Shown: positions 17,913 through 25,952 of the stretch, in pieces
How positions within the stretch are numbered: position 1 is the first letter of the stretch
Layout: each line of letters starts with the position of its first letter
Origin: Bremerella sp. TYQ1
Lineage (GTDB): Bacteria; Planctomycetota; Planctomycetia; Pirellulales; Pirellulaceae
Length of the DNA: 64,000 nt
Assembly: GCF_020150455.1 (NCBI RefSeq)
Contig: NZ_CP083740.1
Coordinates: 3,844,001-3,908,000 of the forward strand
Reading direction: 5' to 3'
Notes under the pieces: generated by a model
Database searches by the model: none
What the model was told of the DNA's origin: nothing
The model's input: only the letters and a program-made list of their open reading frames with translations
Made by a program: the position numbers and the translations under genes

Positions 17913-18995
17913 ATGACCATTCGTCTGAAACGTGGATTCACTCTCGTAGAGCTTCTCGTCGTCATTGCCATCATCGGCGTGCTGATCGCTTTGCTTTTGC
18001 CGGCCGTGCAACAGGCCCGGGAAGCAGCACGACGCATGCAGTGCAGCAACCATTTGAAGCAGCTTGCGTTGGCATGTCACACATACGCCGATGCCAATAA
18101 GTCGTTCCCTTCCGGGGTGATCGGCATGATCAGCAGTTGGGATCAAAAGACCGATCGTTATACCGGTAGCGACAGCGGCGGACCGATCGCGCGCGGCGAA
18201 TGGCGCGGCGGACCAGACTGGGCGTGGACCGCGTTGGTCCTTCCTTACATGGAACAATCGGCCATGCACGAACGGCTTGGCGTCGGGCGGATCGACGCGA
18301 TTCATGCGATGACCAACGCAGACGTTCGAGCGGCCATTTCCATTCCTATGCCCACGTTCAACTGCCCTTCTGACCCGAAGCCAGGCGAAACAACCGATCG
18401 TCCTTCGCTCAAGCACACCGGCGTTAAAGATGCCGATGGGACGGTTCACAACAACATTCTGGCGCTTTCCAATTACGTCGGTAACATGGGCCGCGGCCGA
18501 GACGCACTGACGTGCTGCAGTGCCGATCGCTGGTTCCAAATGAACTTCGGTGGCTGGGCAGAAGGCCCTTTCAATGTGAACACCAACACGCGATTCCGTG
18601 ACATCACCGATGGTTCGACGAACACCATCCTTATCGGCGAACGAGCTTGGAGCTACAACGTTGGTGGTGCGAAAATCACGTCGGGTGCCGGAGCGATGTA
18701 CTTCGCGATCTCCACCAAAGGCCCCACGCAAGGACATGGCGCCTCAAACGCACTCGGCATGGGCGGATCAGGGATCAACGGAATTTACCCCGACTCTTCG
18801 ATCGATGCGATCAGCTTGAAAGCGTCCGGCAACTTCTCTTCCGCTCACCCAGGCGGGGCTCAATTCGCGCTATGCGATGGCTCGGTCCGTTTTCTGAGCG
18901 AGAACATCGACCACAAGACTTCCACGGGTGCGTACGACTCGGTCTTTGAGGGTCTCCTGGCCAACTCCGATGGCTACGTCGTCGGCGGTTATTAG
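17913..18995 (+). CDS. DUF1559 pseudopilin-like protein, cassette 2
   Basis: 360 residues. Leader MTIRLKRG, prepilin cleavage site [14 protein letters not shown], then [18 protein letters not shown] and the DUF1559 body. It contains FNCPSDPKPGET, a C-containing segment found in most copies, and RDITDGSTNTILIGERAW, the conserved ITDGxSNT block. It ends SAHPGGAQFALCDGSVRF with LSENIDH. The middle of the protein differs strongly from cassettes 1 and 3-6. It is followed by a hairpin and a lipoprotein gene 78 bases downstream. Likely inserted in the inner membrane by its N-terminal helix after processing. Confidence 0.95.
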   Translation: MTIRLKRGFTLVELLVVIAIIGVLIALLLPAVQQAREAARRMQCSNHLKQLALACHTYADANKSFPSGVIGMISSWDQKTDRYTGSDSGGPIARGEWRGGPDWAWTALVLPYMEQSAMHERLGVGRIDAIHAMTNADVRAAISIPMPTFNCPSDPKPGETTDRPSLKHTGVKDADGTVHNNILALSNYVGNMGRGRDALTCCSADRWFQMNFGGWAEGPFNVNTNTRFRDITDGSTNTILIGERAWSYNVGGAKITSGAGAMYFAISTKGPTQGHGASNALGMGGSGINGIYPDSSIDAISLKASGNFSSAHPGGAQFALCDGSVRFLSENIDHKTSTGAYDSVFEGLLANSDGYVVGGY

Positions 18996-19018
18996 TCGAT
19001 GCGTTTACGTTCGCTTCA

Positions 19019-19044
19019 GAAGGGGCAGATTTTGTTGCCCCTTC
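19019..19044 (+). other. Intercistronic hairpin, cassette 2
   Basis: GAAGGGGCA and TGCCCCTTC form a perfect 9-bp stem around GATTTTGT, between the DUF1559 stop and the lipoprotein start. It lacks a terminal T-run, so partial termination or mRNA protection is more likely than full termination. Confidence 0.65.
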
Positions 19045-19073
19045 GTTCACGTTCTGAATTCCAGGGGAAAGTC

Positions 19074-19481
19074 ATGCGTTCGATTCGTTCCGTTCTTTTG
19101 GCGTCGCTGTTCGCCTCGCTTGCTGCCTGCCTCGGCGGCTGTGGGGCCAGCGGCCTCGACTTCTATCAAGTGGAAGGAGAAGTCCGCCTCAATGGCGAGC
19201 CAGTCCGTTATGCCGAAATGCATATCGATCCGACATCCGCAGGCGACAGCGGTCGCACGGTGCCAGCAAGAGTTGTCGATGGGAAGTTCCGTGCTCCGAT
19301 CGGTGTCGCCGCAGGTCCTGCTGAGTGGACGATTGCCGTCGTCGATACCAGCAAACTCCGTATCAACGACTTTAACAACCTGAGCGATGCCGATGACAGT
19401 CAGATTTTGAAGGCGAAGAAAGAGGTCTTCGTCAAACAGATTGATGTCGACCGCCAGCAGTACGTCATTGAACTGCCGTAA
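19074..19481 (+). CDS. Cassette 2 lipoprotein, beta-sandwich
   Basis: 135 residues from ATG 19074, preceded by AGGGGAAA; the frame opens earlier at 18999 but the signal sequence begins here. The signal peptide ends in the lipobox LGGC. The mature domain starts YQVEGEVRLNGEPVRYAEM, the characteristic VxGxVxLNGxPV opening of this lipoprotein family, and continues with VVDGKFRAPIGVAAGPAEWT. It is shorter than the cassette 1 copy and lacks the YNK segment seen in cassettes 4 and 5. Second gene of cassette 2. Confidence 0.85.
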   Translation: MRSIRSVLLASLFASLAACLGGCGASGLDFYQVEGEVRLNGEPVRYAEMHIDPTSAGDSGRTVPARVVDGKFRAPIGVAAGPAEWTIAVVDTSKLRINDFNNLSDADDSQILKAKKEVFVKQIDVDRQQYVIELP

Positions 19482-19722
19482 ACCGACACCCTTACTTCAG
19501 GTGGAACGTCACCGCTCCTGTAAATATTCTTAAGACGCTTTGTGAAATCACTAAGGTTGCCCCCTCTCGATGCCTAGCAAATAATTAGATTTATACCAGG
19601 AAGTCCGTCTTTGCCTGCATTTCGATTTGTTAGTATTCACTTACGAATAGAACGAGTCATCAGCAGATGACGTACTTCCTTCGCGGTCTCACTTGTCTTG
19701 TCGACTGCGCCCTGCCGGCATC

Positions 19723-19730
19723 TATTTCTT
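19723..19730 (+). promoter_or_regulatory. Shared TATTTCTT leader motif, cassette 3
   Basis: TATTTCTT is found 27 bases before the DUF1559 ATG at 19758, in a pyrimidine-rich context (CATCCTTTTCG follows). Same octamer as cassettes 2 and 5. Confidence 0.45.
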
Positions 19731-19757
19731 CATCCTTTTCGCCAAAGCGTCTGAACC

Positions 19758-20816
19758 ATGAACAAACGACCTACCGGGTTCACCCTGGTCGAACTCCTGG
19801 TGGTGATTGCCATCATCGGAGTTCTCATCGCCCTGCTGCTGCCTGCGGTACAACAAGCGCGAGAAGCCGCTCGCCGAATGCAATGCAGCAACAACACCAA
19901 GCAGATCGGCATGGCGTTGCATTTGTATCACGATGCCTACAACGCGTTTCCAGCGCTGCGTGCAGGGAACCCTCGAGGCGCGGCCTCTTACGCTGGTAAC
20001 AATCGCTTGAATTTGCGTTTCGCGATTCTGCCGTACATGGAACAAAACGCGATCTACTATCAAGGCATGCAGTCGGCCGTTGGTTCTTATTCCAACACCG
20101 ACCCCATCTGGACGTCGACGGTCGACACGTTCCTTTGCCCCAGTAACGCTGGCCCGGAAACATCGCCTGTTTCTCCGGATGCAACCACCGGCGTTGCCGA
20201 CTATTACTTCTTCGTTGGCGATCGTCCTTACCGCTCGTATCCCGGCGGAACTTACACCAGCGGCAACCAACACTCAGGCGTCTTCCTCAACGATCATTGG
20301 GTTCGCATGTCTGACATCGTCGACGGCACCAGCAACACGATGGGCGTTTCCGAAGGTGTTCGTCCGCAGTCTGATCGAAGCTTCGGAGCGATTATTTTGA
20401 AGCCTGGCTCGACGAGCTGGTTTCCTGTATCGCTGGTACCACTGTTCAACAAGTCGACCAATCAGTACATCTCGACGGCCGGATCGTTTCCTGGCGTGGC
20501 ACGTGGCTATCGAGCTTGGGACGGGGCAATCTTGTTTACCGCGGTCATGGCCGCAACGCCTCCAAACTCGGTTCTCGTCGCCGATGGTTCCAGCCATGGT
20601 GGTAGCCAATACTTGCTGTCGCCAACCAGTTACCATCCTGGCGGCGTCATGGTCGGCATGATGGATGGCTCGGTGCAGTTCATTCCCGAAACCATCGATA
20701 CCGGTAACCAAGGGGCGAACTACCGCGGCTATCCTGACACCGGTAGCCCTAGCAGCTACGGCGTGTGGGGTGCACTTAGCACGAAGTCTGGTGGCGAAGT
20801 CGCTTCGGCCAACTAA
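19758..20816 (+). CDS. DUF1559 pseudopilin-like protein, cassette 3
   Basis: 352 residues. The leader MNKRPTG is followed by [13 protein letters not shown] (prepilin site, Glu+5), then [20 protein letters not shown]. Internal landmarks are LPYMEQNAIYYQG, FLCPSNAGPETSP and MSDIVDGTSNTMGVSEGV. The C-terminal signature is SYHPGGVMVGMMDGSVQFI with PETID, and is followed here by an unusually long Ser/Gly-rich tail. The copy has many Ser, Tyr and Pro residues in the variable part. First gene of cassette 3; a stem-loop and a lipoprotein gene follow after 89 bases. Confidence 0.95.
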   Translation: MNKRPTGFTLVELLVVIAIIGVLIALLLPAVQQAREAARRMQCSNNTKQIGMALHLYHDAYNAFPALRAGNPRGAASYAGNNRLNLRFAILPYMEQNAIYYQGMQSAVGSYSNTDPIWTSTVDTFLCPSNAGPETSPVSPDATTGVADYYFFVGDRPYRSYPGGTYTSGNQHSGVFLNDHWVRMSDIVDGTSNTMGVSEGVRPQSDRSFGAIILKPGSTSWFPVSLVPLFNKSTNQYISTAGSFPGVARGYRAWDGAILFTAVMAATPPNSVLVADGSSHGGSQYLLSPTSYHPGGVMVGMMDGSVQFIPETIDTGNQGANYRGYPDTGSPSSYGVWGALSTKSGGEVASAN

Positions 20817-20831
20817 AGCTTTGCCAACTCC

Positions 20832-20865
20832 AGGGCACATCGCCGCTCAGTAGTGCGTGTGCCCT
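20832..20865 (+). other. Intercistronic hairpin, cassette 3
   Basis: AGGGCACA and TGTGCCCT form an 8-bp stem with an 18-base loop, starting 16 bases after the DUF1559 stop. No T-run follows. Confidence 0.6.
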
Positions 20866-20905
20866 GCTCTCTTGCCAGCTCATCCTTATCCGCCCAAGGT
20901 GCCCT

Positions 20906-21349
20906 ATGACAATCGCACGTTCATCCCTTGCATTCGCCCTGCTGGCGATCGTTCCTCTGCTTGTCGGCTGCGGACGAACGACCGCGCCGGGCCTCGTTCC
21001 ACTCGACGTCCAAGTCCTTTACCAAGATCAGCCAGTCGCCGAAGCCGTGGTGATCTTCGTTGGTGAGAATGGAAAGTACGCCAACGGACTGACTGACTCT
21101 TCCGGTGTCGCCGCGATGGGTACGTTCGACCCTGGCGATGGCGTTCACCCTGGGTCGTATCAGGTCGGCATCGACAAAAGCCAGCTCATCGAAGAACAAG
21201 ACCCCAACGATCCGACCGGCAACAAAATCTTGAAAAGCGAAACCATCTTTCACATCCCGGCCAAGTTCGGCGATCCGATCAATTCTGGTCTCACCGCCGA
21301 AGTAACCGAAGAAGGCGAGTCGCTGCTGGTCTTCGATCTGAAAGACTAA
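20906..21349 (+). CDS. Cassette 3 lipoprotein, beta-sandwich
   Basis: 147 residues. The signal sequence MTIARSSLAFALLAIVPLL runs into the lipobox LVGC. The mature part reads LVPLDVQVLYQDQPVAEAVV and GLTDSSGVAAMGTFDPGDGV, a divergent version of the regulatory-like sandwich with the pattern V-x-Y-x-x-x-P-V in place of V-x-L-D-G-K-P-V. IFHIPAKFGDPINSGLTAEV is equivalent to the IPxKYxxxxxSxLTxxV segment of other copies. Second gene of cassette 3 and convergent with the acidic protein gene downstream (9-base gap). Confidence 0.82.
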   Translation: MTIARSSLAFALLAIVPLLVGCGRTTAPGLVPLDVQVLYQDQPVAEAVVIFVGENGKYANGLTDSSGVAAMGTFDPGDGVHPGSYQVGIDKSQLIEEQDPNDPTGNKILKSETIFHIPAKFGDPINSGLTAEVTEEGESLLVFDLKD

Positions 21350-21358
21350 CGCTTCCGC

Positions 21359-22213
21359 TCAGTAATAGAAAAACACCAGGTCATCGCCAGCGTCGGTGGC
21401 CTGATCAAGCCAGCTTTGCAGTTCGGCCAACGCTTCCTGCTCCCACTCTTTCTCCTTATTGCCGTCGCACGCGACGATCGCTTTTTGCACCAGCGGACGT
21501 AACGTTTCAATCTCGGCAAGCTTCAAATATCCCATCGACGGAAAGTCGTCCGGCTGCGGCATCGAGACCGGCGATCCGCGATGCAAGATGCCTTCTATGT
21601 TCTCGCCGCTGGGCATCGGCGGCACGACCTGTTTAATCGCATCGATCGCTCGGAAGTTAATCGCCGACCACGCGGCCGGATGATGGGTCTTGCCTAGGTG
21701 TGCACACAATGCTTCCAGTGCGTAACCATACTTGTAGCCGAAGCTGGGGTCGGTGGGTCGTGCCAACAGCAAATCGGCGAGCGCCCCGCCGGCAGTCAGT
21801 TCGCGCTGCGGCTGGTCGTCTTCCTCGTCGTAGGGCTCGTCATCATCGTCGCCGAAGAAGTCGTCACCCAGTGCCTGCTCGACCAAGGAAGCGGCGGTAG
21901 CGTTGTCGCCTGATTTCAAAGCTTCCAGCAACTTGTCGCGGTCTTCTTCCGAAATGATTTCTTCCTCGTCGTCATCCTCTTCAATCGGCTCCCAGATCTC
22001 GTGCTGATAAGAGAAATTTCCTTGCCGATAGGCCTCGTACTCTTTCTCAATTTCTTCCTCGAAGTCCTCGAAATACTCCCCCATCGAATCAACGCCCAAG
22101 AGCCGTTCCGATTCTTTGGTGATGATCTCTTGCAGCAGCGAAGTATCGCCTGATCCACACACCGCTTGCAGCTTGTCCAAAGAAAGCGAGTAAGTCGTCA
22201 CGCTGTAGCTCAT
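21359..22213 (-). CDS. Acidic protein of unknown function (possibly DUF7691-like)
   Basis: 284 residues, no signal peptide. The first ~50 residues (MSYSVTTYSLSLDKLQAVCG) and the block FGYKYGYALEALCAHLGKTH recall an uncharacterised family (possibly DUF7691) in which a short beta-strand start is followed by a helical domain. Between them lies a very acidic linker, about residues 70-135, with runs such as EEDDDEEEIISEEDRD and DDFFGDDDDEPYDEEDD. A conserved C-terminal part about 170-284 ends LQSWLDQATDAGDDLVFFYY. Probably a cytoplasmic, calcium- or protein-binding protein; function unknown. It separates cassettes 3 and 4. Confidence 0.75.
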   Translation of the reverse strand: MSYSVTTYSLSLDKLQAVCGSGDTSLLQEIITKESERLLGVDSMGEYFEDFEEEIEKEYEAYRQGNFSYQHEIWEPIEEDDDEEEIISEEDRDKLLEALKSGDNATAASLVEQALGDDFFGDDDDEPYDEEDDQPQRELTAGGALADLLLARPTDPSFGYKYGYALEALCAHLGKTHHPAAWSAINFRAIDAIKQVVPPMPSGENIEGILHRGSPVSMPQPDDFPSMGYLKLAEIETLRPLVQKAIVACDGNKEKEWEQEALAELQSWLDQATDAGDDLVFFYY

Positions 22214-22314
22214 ATCTCTTCCCTCTCAAACCAAACAACAACCGCTGAGCAAACCCACAGGATAAAGATTGAACCGCACCTGCACGAGTAAATTTTTGGT
22301 GAAGGCCCAGGAAT

Positions 22315-22346
22315 AAAAAAAGCCGCTCACGCAAAGCGAAAGCGGC
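22315..22346 (-). terminator. Intrinsic terminator of cassette 4
   Basis: On the minus strand GCCGCT and AGCGGC form the stem and are followed by seven T. It lies 85 bases past the lipoprotein stop. Confidence 0.8.
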
Positions 22347-22430
22347 CAGGTCCTTATCACGGTTTGGAAGTACGTTACGAACGTCGCCCTGTCCGGTGGG
22401 CATAGTGTCGCACGTTATCTATCCACGTTC

Positions 22431-22823
22431 TTACAGCTCGAAGTTGGCCATGTTTTCGCCACCTTCGGTTACTGTGGTGGTCAGTTCCGACTTTTTGTTG
22501 TACTTAGCCGGGATGGTTTCTTTGGTAATGGGTTCATCGGTGACTTGATCGCGGCCGGTTTCGACGCGGCTTGAGATCTTCACGACCTTTTCGCCGGGTG
22601 TGGAGTCGATGGTGTATTTACCATCCTGAATTTCGGCCGACGCTGGCGGGATGCCGTTGGCGACATCTTGCTCCGAAACAAAACTAATTCGTCCCGTTTC
22701 CAGGGGTTTGCCATCCAGGGTCACTGTGCCGGAAACGGCCAGGCGGTTGTCGTTCGACTCGGATGCCGTGCATCCCAAAGCCATGGGGACGAGCAGCCCC
22801 ATGGCAAGTAGTACCATTCGCAT
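22431..22823 (-). CDS. Cassette 4 lipoprotein, beta-sandwich
   Basis: 130 residues. The signal sequence MRMVLLAMGLLVPMALGC ends in a lipobox Cys. The mature domain starts RLAVSGTVTLDGKPLETGRI, the most typical form of the family, followed by QDGKYTIDSTPGEKVVKI and ETIPAKYNKKSELTTTVTEG, closely similar to the cassette 5 copy. It begins only 24 bases after the DUF1559 stop, so unlike cassettes 1, 2, 3 and 5 there is no room for an intercistronic hairpin, and the pair is a tight operon. Confidence 0.9.
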   Translation of the reverse strand: MRMVLLAMGLLVPMALGCTASESNDNRLAVSGTVTLDGKPLETGRISFVSEQDVANGIPPASAEIQDGKYTIDSTPGEKVVKISSRVETGRDQVTDEPITKETIPAKYNKKSELTTTVTEGGENMANFEL

Positions 22824-22847
22824 GATGATGTCCTTTGCTGACTCGAA

Positions 22848-23849
22848 TTAAGGAAGCGTCGCCACGTTGCCATCGTTACGGACGGCTAAGTTGCCGAACG
22901 TTGGCAGATCGATCGTTTCCGGAATGAAGTGAATCGAGCCATCGCAGAACAAAACGTTCACGCCGCCGGGGTGCTCGGAACGCAAAGGAGCGTTGTTGCC
23001 GTAATTGGCACAAACACCGTCGGTATCGCACTGGCTATCGAAAGGACCAATTCGATTGATGGGGTACCGAAGTGCGGTCAGATTGAACAAACGAGCATCG
23101 CGGTTACCCGTCGGCAGCACGGTACCATTGTTGTTGTTACCGATCGTTCCCATGTTGAAACCGTAGTACGTGCTGCGGTAATCGACACGGTTGCCGGAAC
23201 TGTTCTCGAGCCAGGCCCCCACTTCGCTGATGGCCATCGTGTTGCTGCTGCCATCGGTCAAATCGTTGAAGCCTGTCTTGCTGTTGTAGTACAGCACGCC
23301 GTTTGTGGTGGCTGGTCCAGTTTCCGAGGCATACTCGGTTCCGCCACTGACGCCTGCGAAACCATTCACCACGCCGGCGATCCCCACGTAGTCCGCGATC
23401 ATCGTTTTCACTTCGTGATCGCACAGTTCCTTCGAGAGCGAAGCGGAAGGGCATTCGTAAATCGGAAAGACAGGACTGCCGGCATCCGCGCCGCAAGCAT
23501 CGCTCATCGCACCGTCGTTCCAATGCTGACTGAAATCGACAATGTCGTAGACGTTGCCCAGTTCGACAAATGGCAACAGATGCACCATCCAGCCGGTACC
23601 CCATTTACGTCCCGTGGCGGTGCCGAACGGCGACATGTTATTCGTCGTCCCCGGAGGGAATCGCTTGAACGTGTCGTGAAAGTTGTGCAGGCCCAAGCCA
23701 TGCTGCTTCAAATTGTTGACGCACTGCGAACGGCGAGCCGCTTCCCGGGCCTGCTGAACGGCAGGCAAAAGCAACGCGATCAAGACACCAATAATGGCAA
23801 TCACCACCAAAAGCTCCACCAACGTGAAGCCGGAACGAGAACTCTTCAT
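22848..23849 (-). CDS. DUF1559 pseudopilin-like protein, cassette 4
   Basis: 333 residues from ATG 23849 (a TTG three codons upstream is also possible). Leader MKSSRSG, prepilin site [14 protein letters not shown], then [20 protein letters not shown] (Ser replaces Met after the double Arg). Internal blocks include [33 protein letters not shown] and [20 protein letters not shown]. It ends [19 protein letters not shown] with PETID and only a short tail. First gene of cassette 4, transcribed opposite to cassettes 2, 3, 5 and 6. Confidence 0.95.
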   Translation of the reverse strand: MKSSRSGFTLVELLVVIAIIGVLIALLLPAVQQAREAARRSQCVNNLKQHGLGLHNFHDTFKRFPPGTTNNMSPFGTATGRKWGTGWMVHLLPFVELGNVYDIVDFSQHWNDGAMSDACGADAGSPVFPIYECPSASLSKELCDHEVKTMIADYVGIAGVVNGFAGVSGGTEYASETGPATTNGVLYYNSKTGFNDLTDGSSNTMAISEVGAWLENSSGNRVDYRSTYYGFNMGTIGNNNNGTVLPTGNRDARLFNLTALRYPINRIGPFDSQCDTDGVCANYGNNAPLRSEHPGGVNVLFCDGSIHFIPETIDLPTFGNLAVRNDGNVATLP

Positions 23850-24229
23850 GACAAGCAAAACCTATAAACAAGAAATGATGAACCGAGCCGCTACACCAAG
23901 GGGTTACCTAAACCGCCTACAGATGGGAATATAGGGAGCAATTCGAAAAGGCACCAAGCTTTGGCAAGGTTTTTTGCATTATTTCCCCGCTAAGGGGTCA
24001 TAAGATAACGCTGAAATGAGTCGAACGCTCGGGTAGCCGCAGGGTGGGTACCACCACTCATTCGTAGTAGGACGTTAGCTTTATTGCACATTAAACGCAA
24101 TATTTTTGAGTTTACTGGCAATATTCCCCAAAGCCCTGTCATGAAATCAGTTACGTCGCACGAGATTAATGTGTCGCGAAAACACCAGGAACACGTACCC
24201 GAATCTAACGACCGAGAAAGTTCGTCCGC
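23850..24229. other. Intergenic region between cassette 4 and the GTG-start membrane protein
   Basis: About 380 bases between divergent genes. Apart from the leader motif of cassette 4 and a small CCCC-GCTAA-GGGG hairpin near 23983-23997, no feature is recognised. It must hold two divergent promoters. Confidence 0.4.
23870..23877 (-). promoter_or_regulatory. Shared CATTTCTT leader motif, cassette 4
   Basis: On the minus strand CATTTCTT lies 20 bases before the DUF1559 ATG at 23849, matching the TATTTCTT motif of cassettes 2, 3 and 5 in seven of eight positions. Confidence 0.4.
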
Positions 24230-24628
24230 GTGAAATTCTCTCTCAACGGAACCGCAGCCAACGGAATGCCGGTCAGTCGCCTGGTTGACCTACCGGACGA
24301 AGAAGCGGTCCGCGAATATGCTCAGCAGCATCAGATCACCGTTCATCGAATCCGTGCAATGACGCCGCGGCAATCGCTTGAGTACCATATTCCTTCGGAA
24401 GATCCGGCTGTGCTTAAAGCGGACTATGAACGCCGCCGCCAGATTAGTCTGCACGCCAGTCTCGGTGGTATTCTGTGCCTCGCTGGAGGATCGATTTCGT
24501 TGTTGACCCCCTTTCCTGTGGTAGGCTGTCAGCTCTTCCCCATGTCCTTCCTGCTTTTCATGGTAAGTGCTGCTTACTATCCCTGGAGTCGTCCCGGAGT
24601 CGAGACCATCTCGGACGAATCAGCGTGA
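24230..24628 (+). CDS. Small membrane protein, paralogue A of a local pair
   Basis: 132 residues with a GTG start at 24230. The N-terminal domain (MKFSLNGTAANGMPVSRLVD, then PDEEAVREYAQQHQITVHRI) has the strand-plus-helix pattern of the short N-terminal module found in type II secretion F proteins, an A-x-x-x-x-G ... eA ... l ... g ... i layout. Two hydrophobic segments follow, about 76-96 and 100-118. It is strikingly similar to the protein at 25252-25641, including the GTG start, so the two arose by local duplication. Function unknown. The convergent gene downstream also has a paralogue nearby. Confidence 0.75.
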   Translation: MKFSLNGTAANGMPVSRLVDLPDEEAVREYAQQHQITVHRIRAMTPRQSLEYHIPSEDPAVLKADYERRRQISLHASLGGILCLAGGSISLLTPFPVVGCQLFPMSFLLFMVSAAYYPWSRPGVETISDESA

Positions 24629-24659
24629 CCGATCGCTGCATTCTCAATCGCCATCGTGT

Positions 24660-25109
24660 TCAGCCACTGCCTAAGACAAATACCATTGCATAGATCAGTC
24701 GCGTGACTCGCGAGAGTCGCCAACCTATGCTGGTGAAGCTTACGCAAATGGCTGCCCCAATCAGGCAGCTTGCCGACACGACATCAACAAACCAGTCGAG
24801 CGACAAAACGCCTCCCAGCACCAAAATCACCATGGCGAAGAAGCCAACGCTGCTACCGAATGCAGCTCCGATAAGGCCGCTGAGGATTCTTCTATCCAAA
24901 CGGATATGGGACGTGACTTTCTCTATTTCACACGTCTCGACGATTTCGCTCGGCTCGACAAAGAGTGCGACAAGCGCTCCTGACAAGCTAAGGACCCCAG
25001 TCCCGATCAATCCGAAGTAAGGATGCAAAAAGAAAGCTACCCCTAAAGCCGCTTGCAGCAAAAGCAGATCGACGATGAAGAATCGACGCGAGCTCAAAGG
25101 AGAATCCAT
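24660..25109 (-). CDS. Small four-helix membrane protein, paralogue A
   Basis: 149 residues. Opens with SSRRFFIVDLLLLQAALGVA, then about four hydrophobic helices with a polar loop around residues 55-72. The segment ILSGLIGAAFGSSVGF and the C-terminal VVSASCLIGAAICVSF followed by GWRLSRVT are nearly identical to the protein at 28512-28949, so this is a local paralogue pair. The family is not recognised. It is convergent with the small membrane protein at 24230-24628; each gene of that convergent pair has a second copy a few kilobases on. Confidence 0.72.
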   Translation of the reverse strand: MDSPLSSRRFFIVDLLLLQAALGVAFFLHPYFGLIGTGVLSLSGALVALFVEPSEIVETCEIEKVTSHIRLDRRILSGLIGAAFGSSVGFFAMVILVLGGVLSLDWFVDVVSASCLIGAAICVSFTSIGWRLSRVTRLIYAMVFVLGSG

Positions 25110-25251
25110 TTTCGTAGCAGGATGAAACCGAATTTTCCGTAACCATAACCCAGCAAACGTTGCTTCGCTTCCTGAAGCTAGTTACCTTAGGGCGATATTC
25201 GTTACCTCTCCGTTTGCTTCTCTTGATAACTGCCTTGGAAAGTATCGCTGC

Positions 25252-25641
25252 GTGAAGTTCTCGATCACTGGTACTGCTGCCAACGGAATGCCTGTTAGTC
25301 GGTTGATGGAATTTGCCGACGAAGAAGCGGTCCGCGAATATGCCCGGCAACAACAGATCACGCTGAGCAAAGTCCGCCCTCTCGCCAATCAACATTCGCA
25401 CAACGTTCCGCCAGAAACCTACGCCCCTTCATCTCCCAAAGTCACCGAGTACTACAAGCTTCGGTCCCGCTCGGGAAGTTGCTTTCTTTGGGGCTGGCTG
25501 TTTGTCATCGTTGGGATCGCTTCACTCGTGTTTCCCATCCCGCTGATCTGTTTGTTCATTCCACTGGGGCTTTTTCTTATTATGCTGGGCGTCATCTACA
25601 GCGTCGGTGCGAGTGTCGTGAACTCGCAAAAGGAAGCCTAA
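25252..25641 (+). CDS. Small membrane protein, paralogue B of a local pair
   Basis: 129 residues with a GTG start at 25252. The N-terminal ~44 residues (MKFSITGTAANGMPVSRLME, then DEEAVREYARQQQITLSKVR) match paralogue A at most positions; the linker is longer (HSHNVPPETYAPSSPKV) and the two C-terminal membrane helices, about 77-97 and 100-121, are diverged. Membrane topology with a cytoplasmic N-terminal module is likely. Codon differences from paralogue A are mainly synonymous in the first 40 codons, implying selection on that module. Confidence 0.75.
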   Translation: MKFSITGTAANGMPVSRLMEFADEEAVREYARQQQITLSKVRPLANQHSHNVPPETYAPSSPKVTEYYKLRSRSGSCFLWGWLFVIVGIASLVFPIPLICLFIPLGLFLIMLGVIYSVGASVVNSQKEA

Positions 25642-25952
25642 GTTCGCGTCTCAAGTATCGAAAACCGACAGCACGCCACCCCGGCGAAGGATAGAAAAAA
25701 GGGTTCCTTTTTTAATCAAAACGTTCGTCATCATTAAATACTTTACAAACTAGACAAGCGAAACGGCTTCTTCTAGGATGCAATTGGCTGCCCCACTTTT
25801 AGCCATCCTCAGAACGTTCAAACCTAACGTCGTTCGTCCGCCCCAGGACGCAACTTAATACCATCCGTCGACGACGGTTTGTTCGGTGAAACGCTCCTTC
25901 ATGCAAGACGCATTTTTCTATTTCTTGCTCCCGAATGAAGGTACGTTTGCTC
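25642..25952. other. Intergenic region before DUF1559 cassette 5
   Basis: About 310 bases, AT-rich in 25690-25780 (AAAAAAGGGTTCCTTTTTTAAT near the start, a weak self-complementary stretch that may end the preceding transcript). It contains the TATTTCTT leader. No gene seen. Confidence 0.4.
25919..25926 (+). promoter_or_regulatory. Shared TATTTCTT leader motif, cassette 5
   Basis: TATTTCTT lies 26 bases before the chosen ATG at 25953, identical to the motif before cassettes 2 and 3. Confidence 0.45.
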
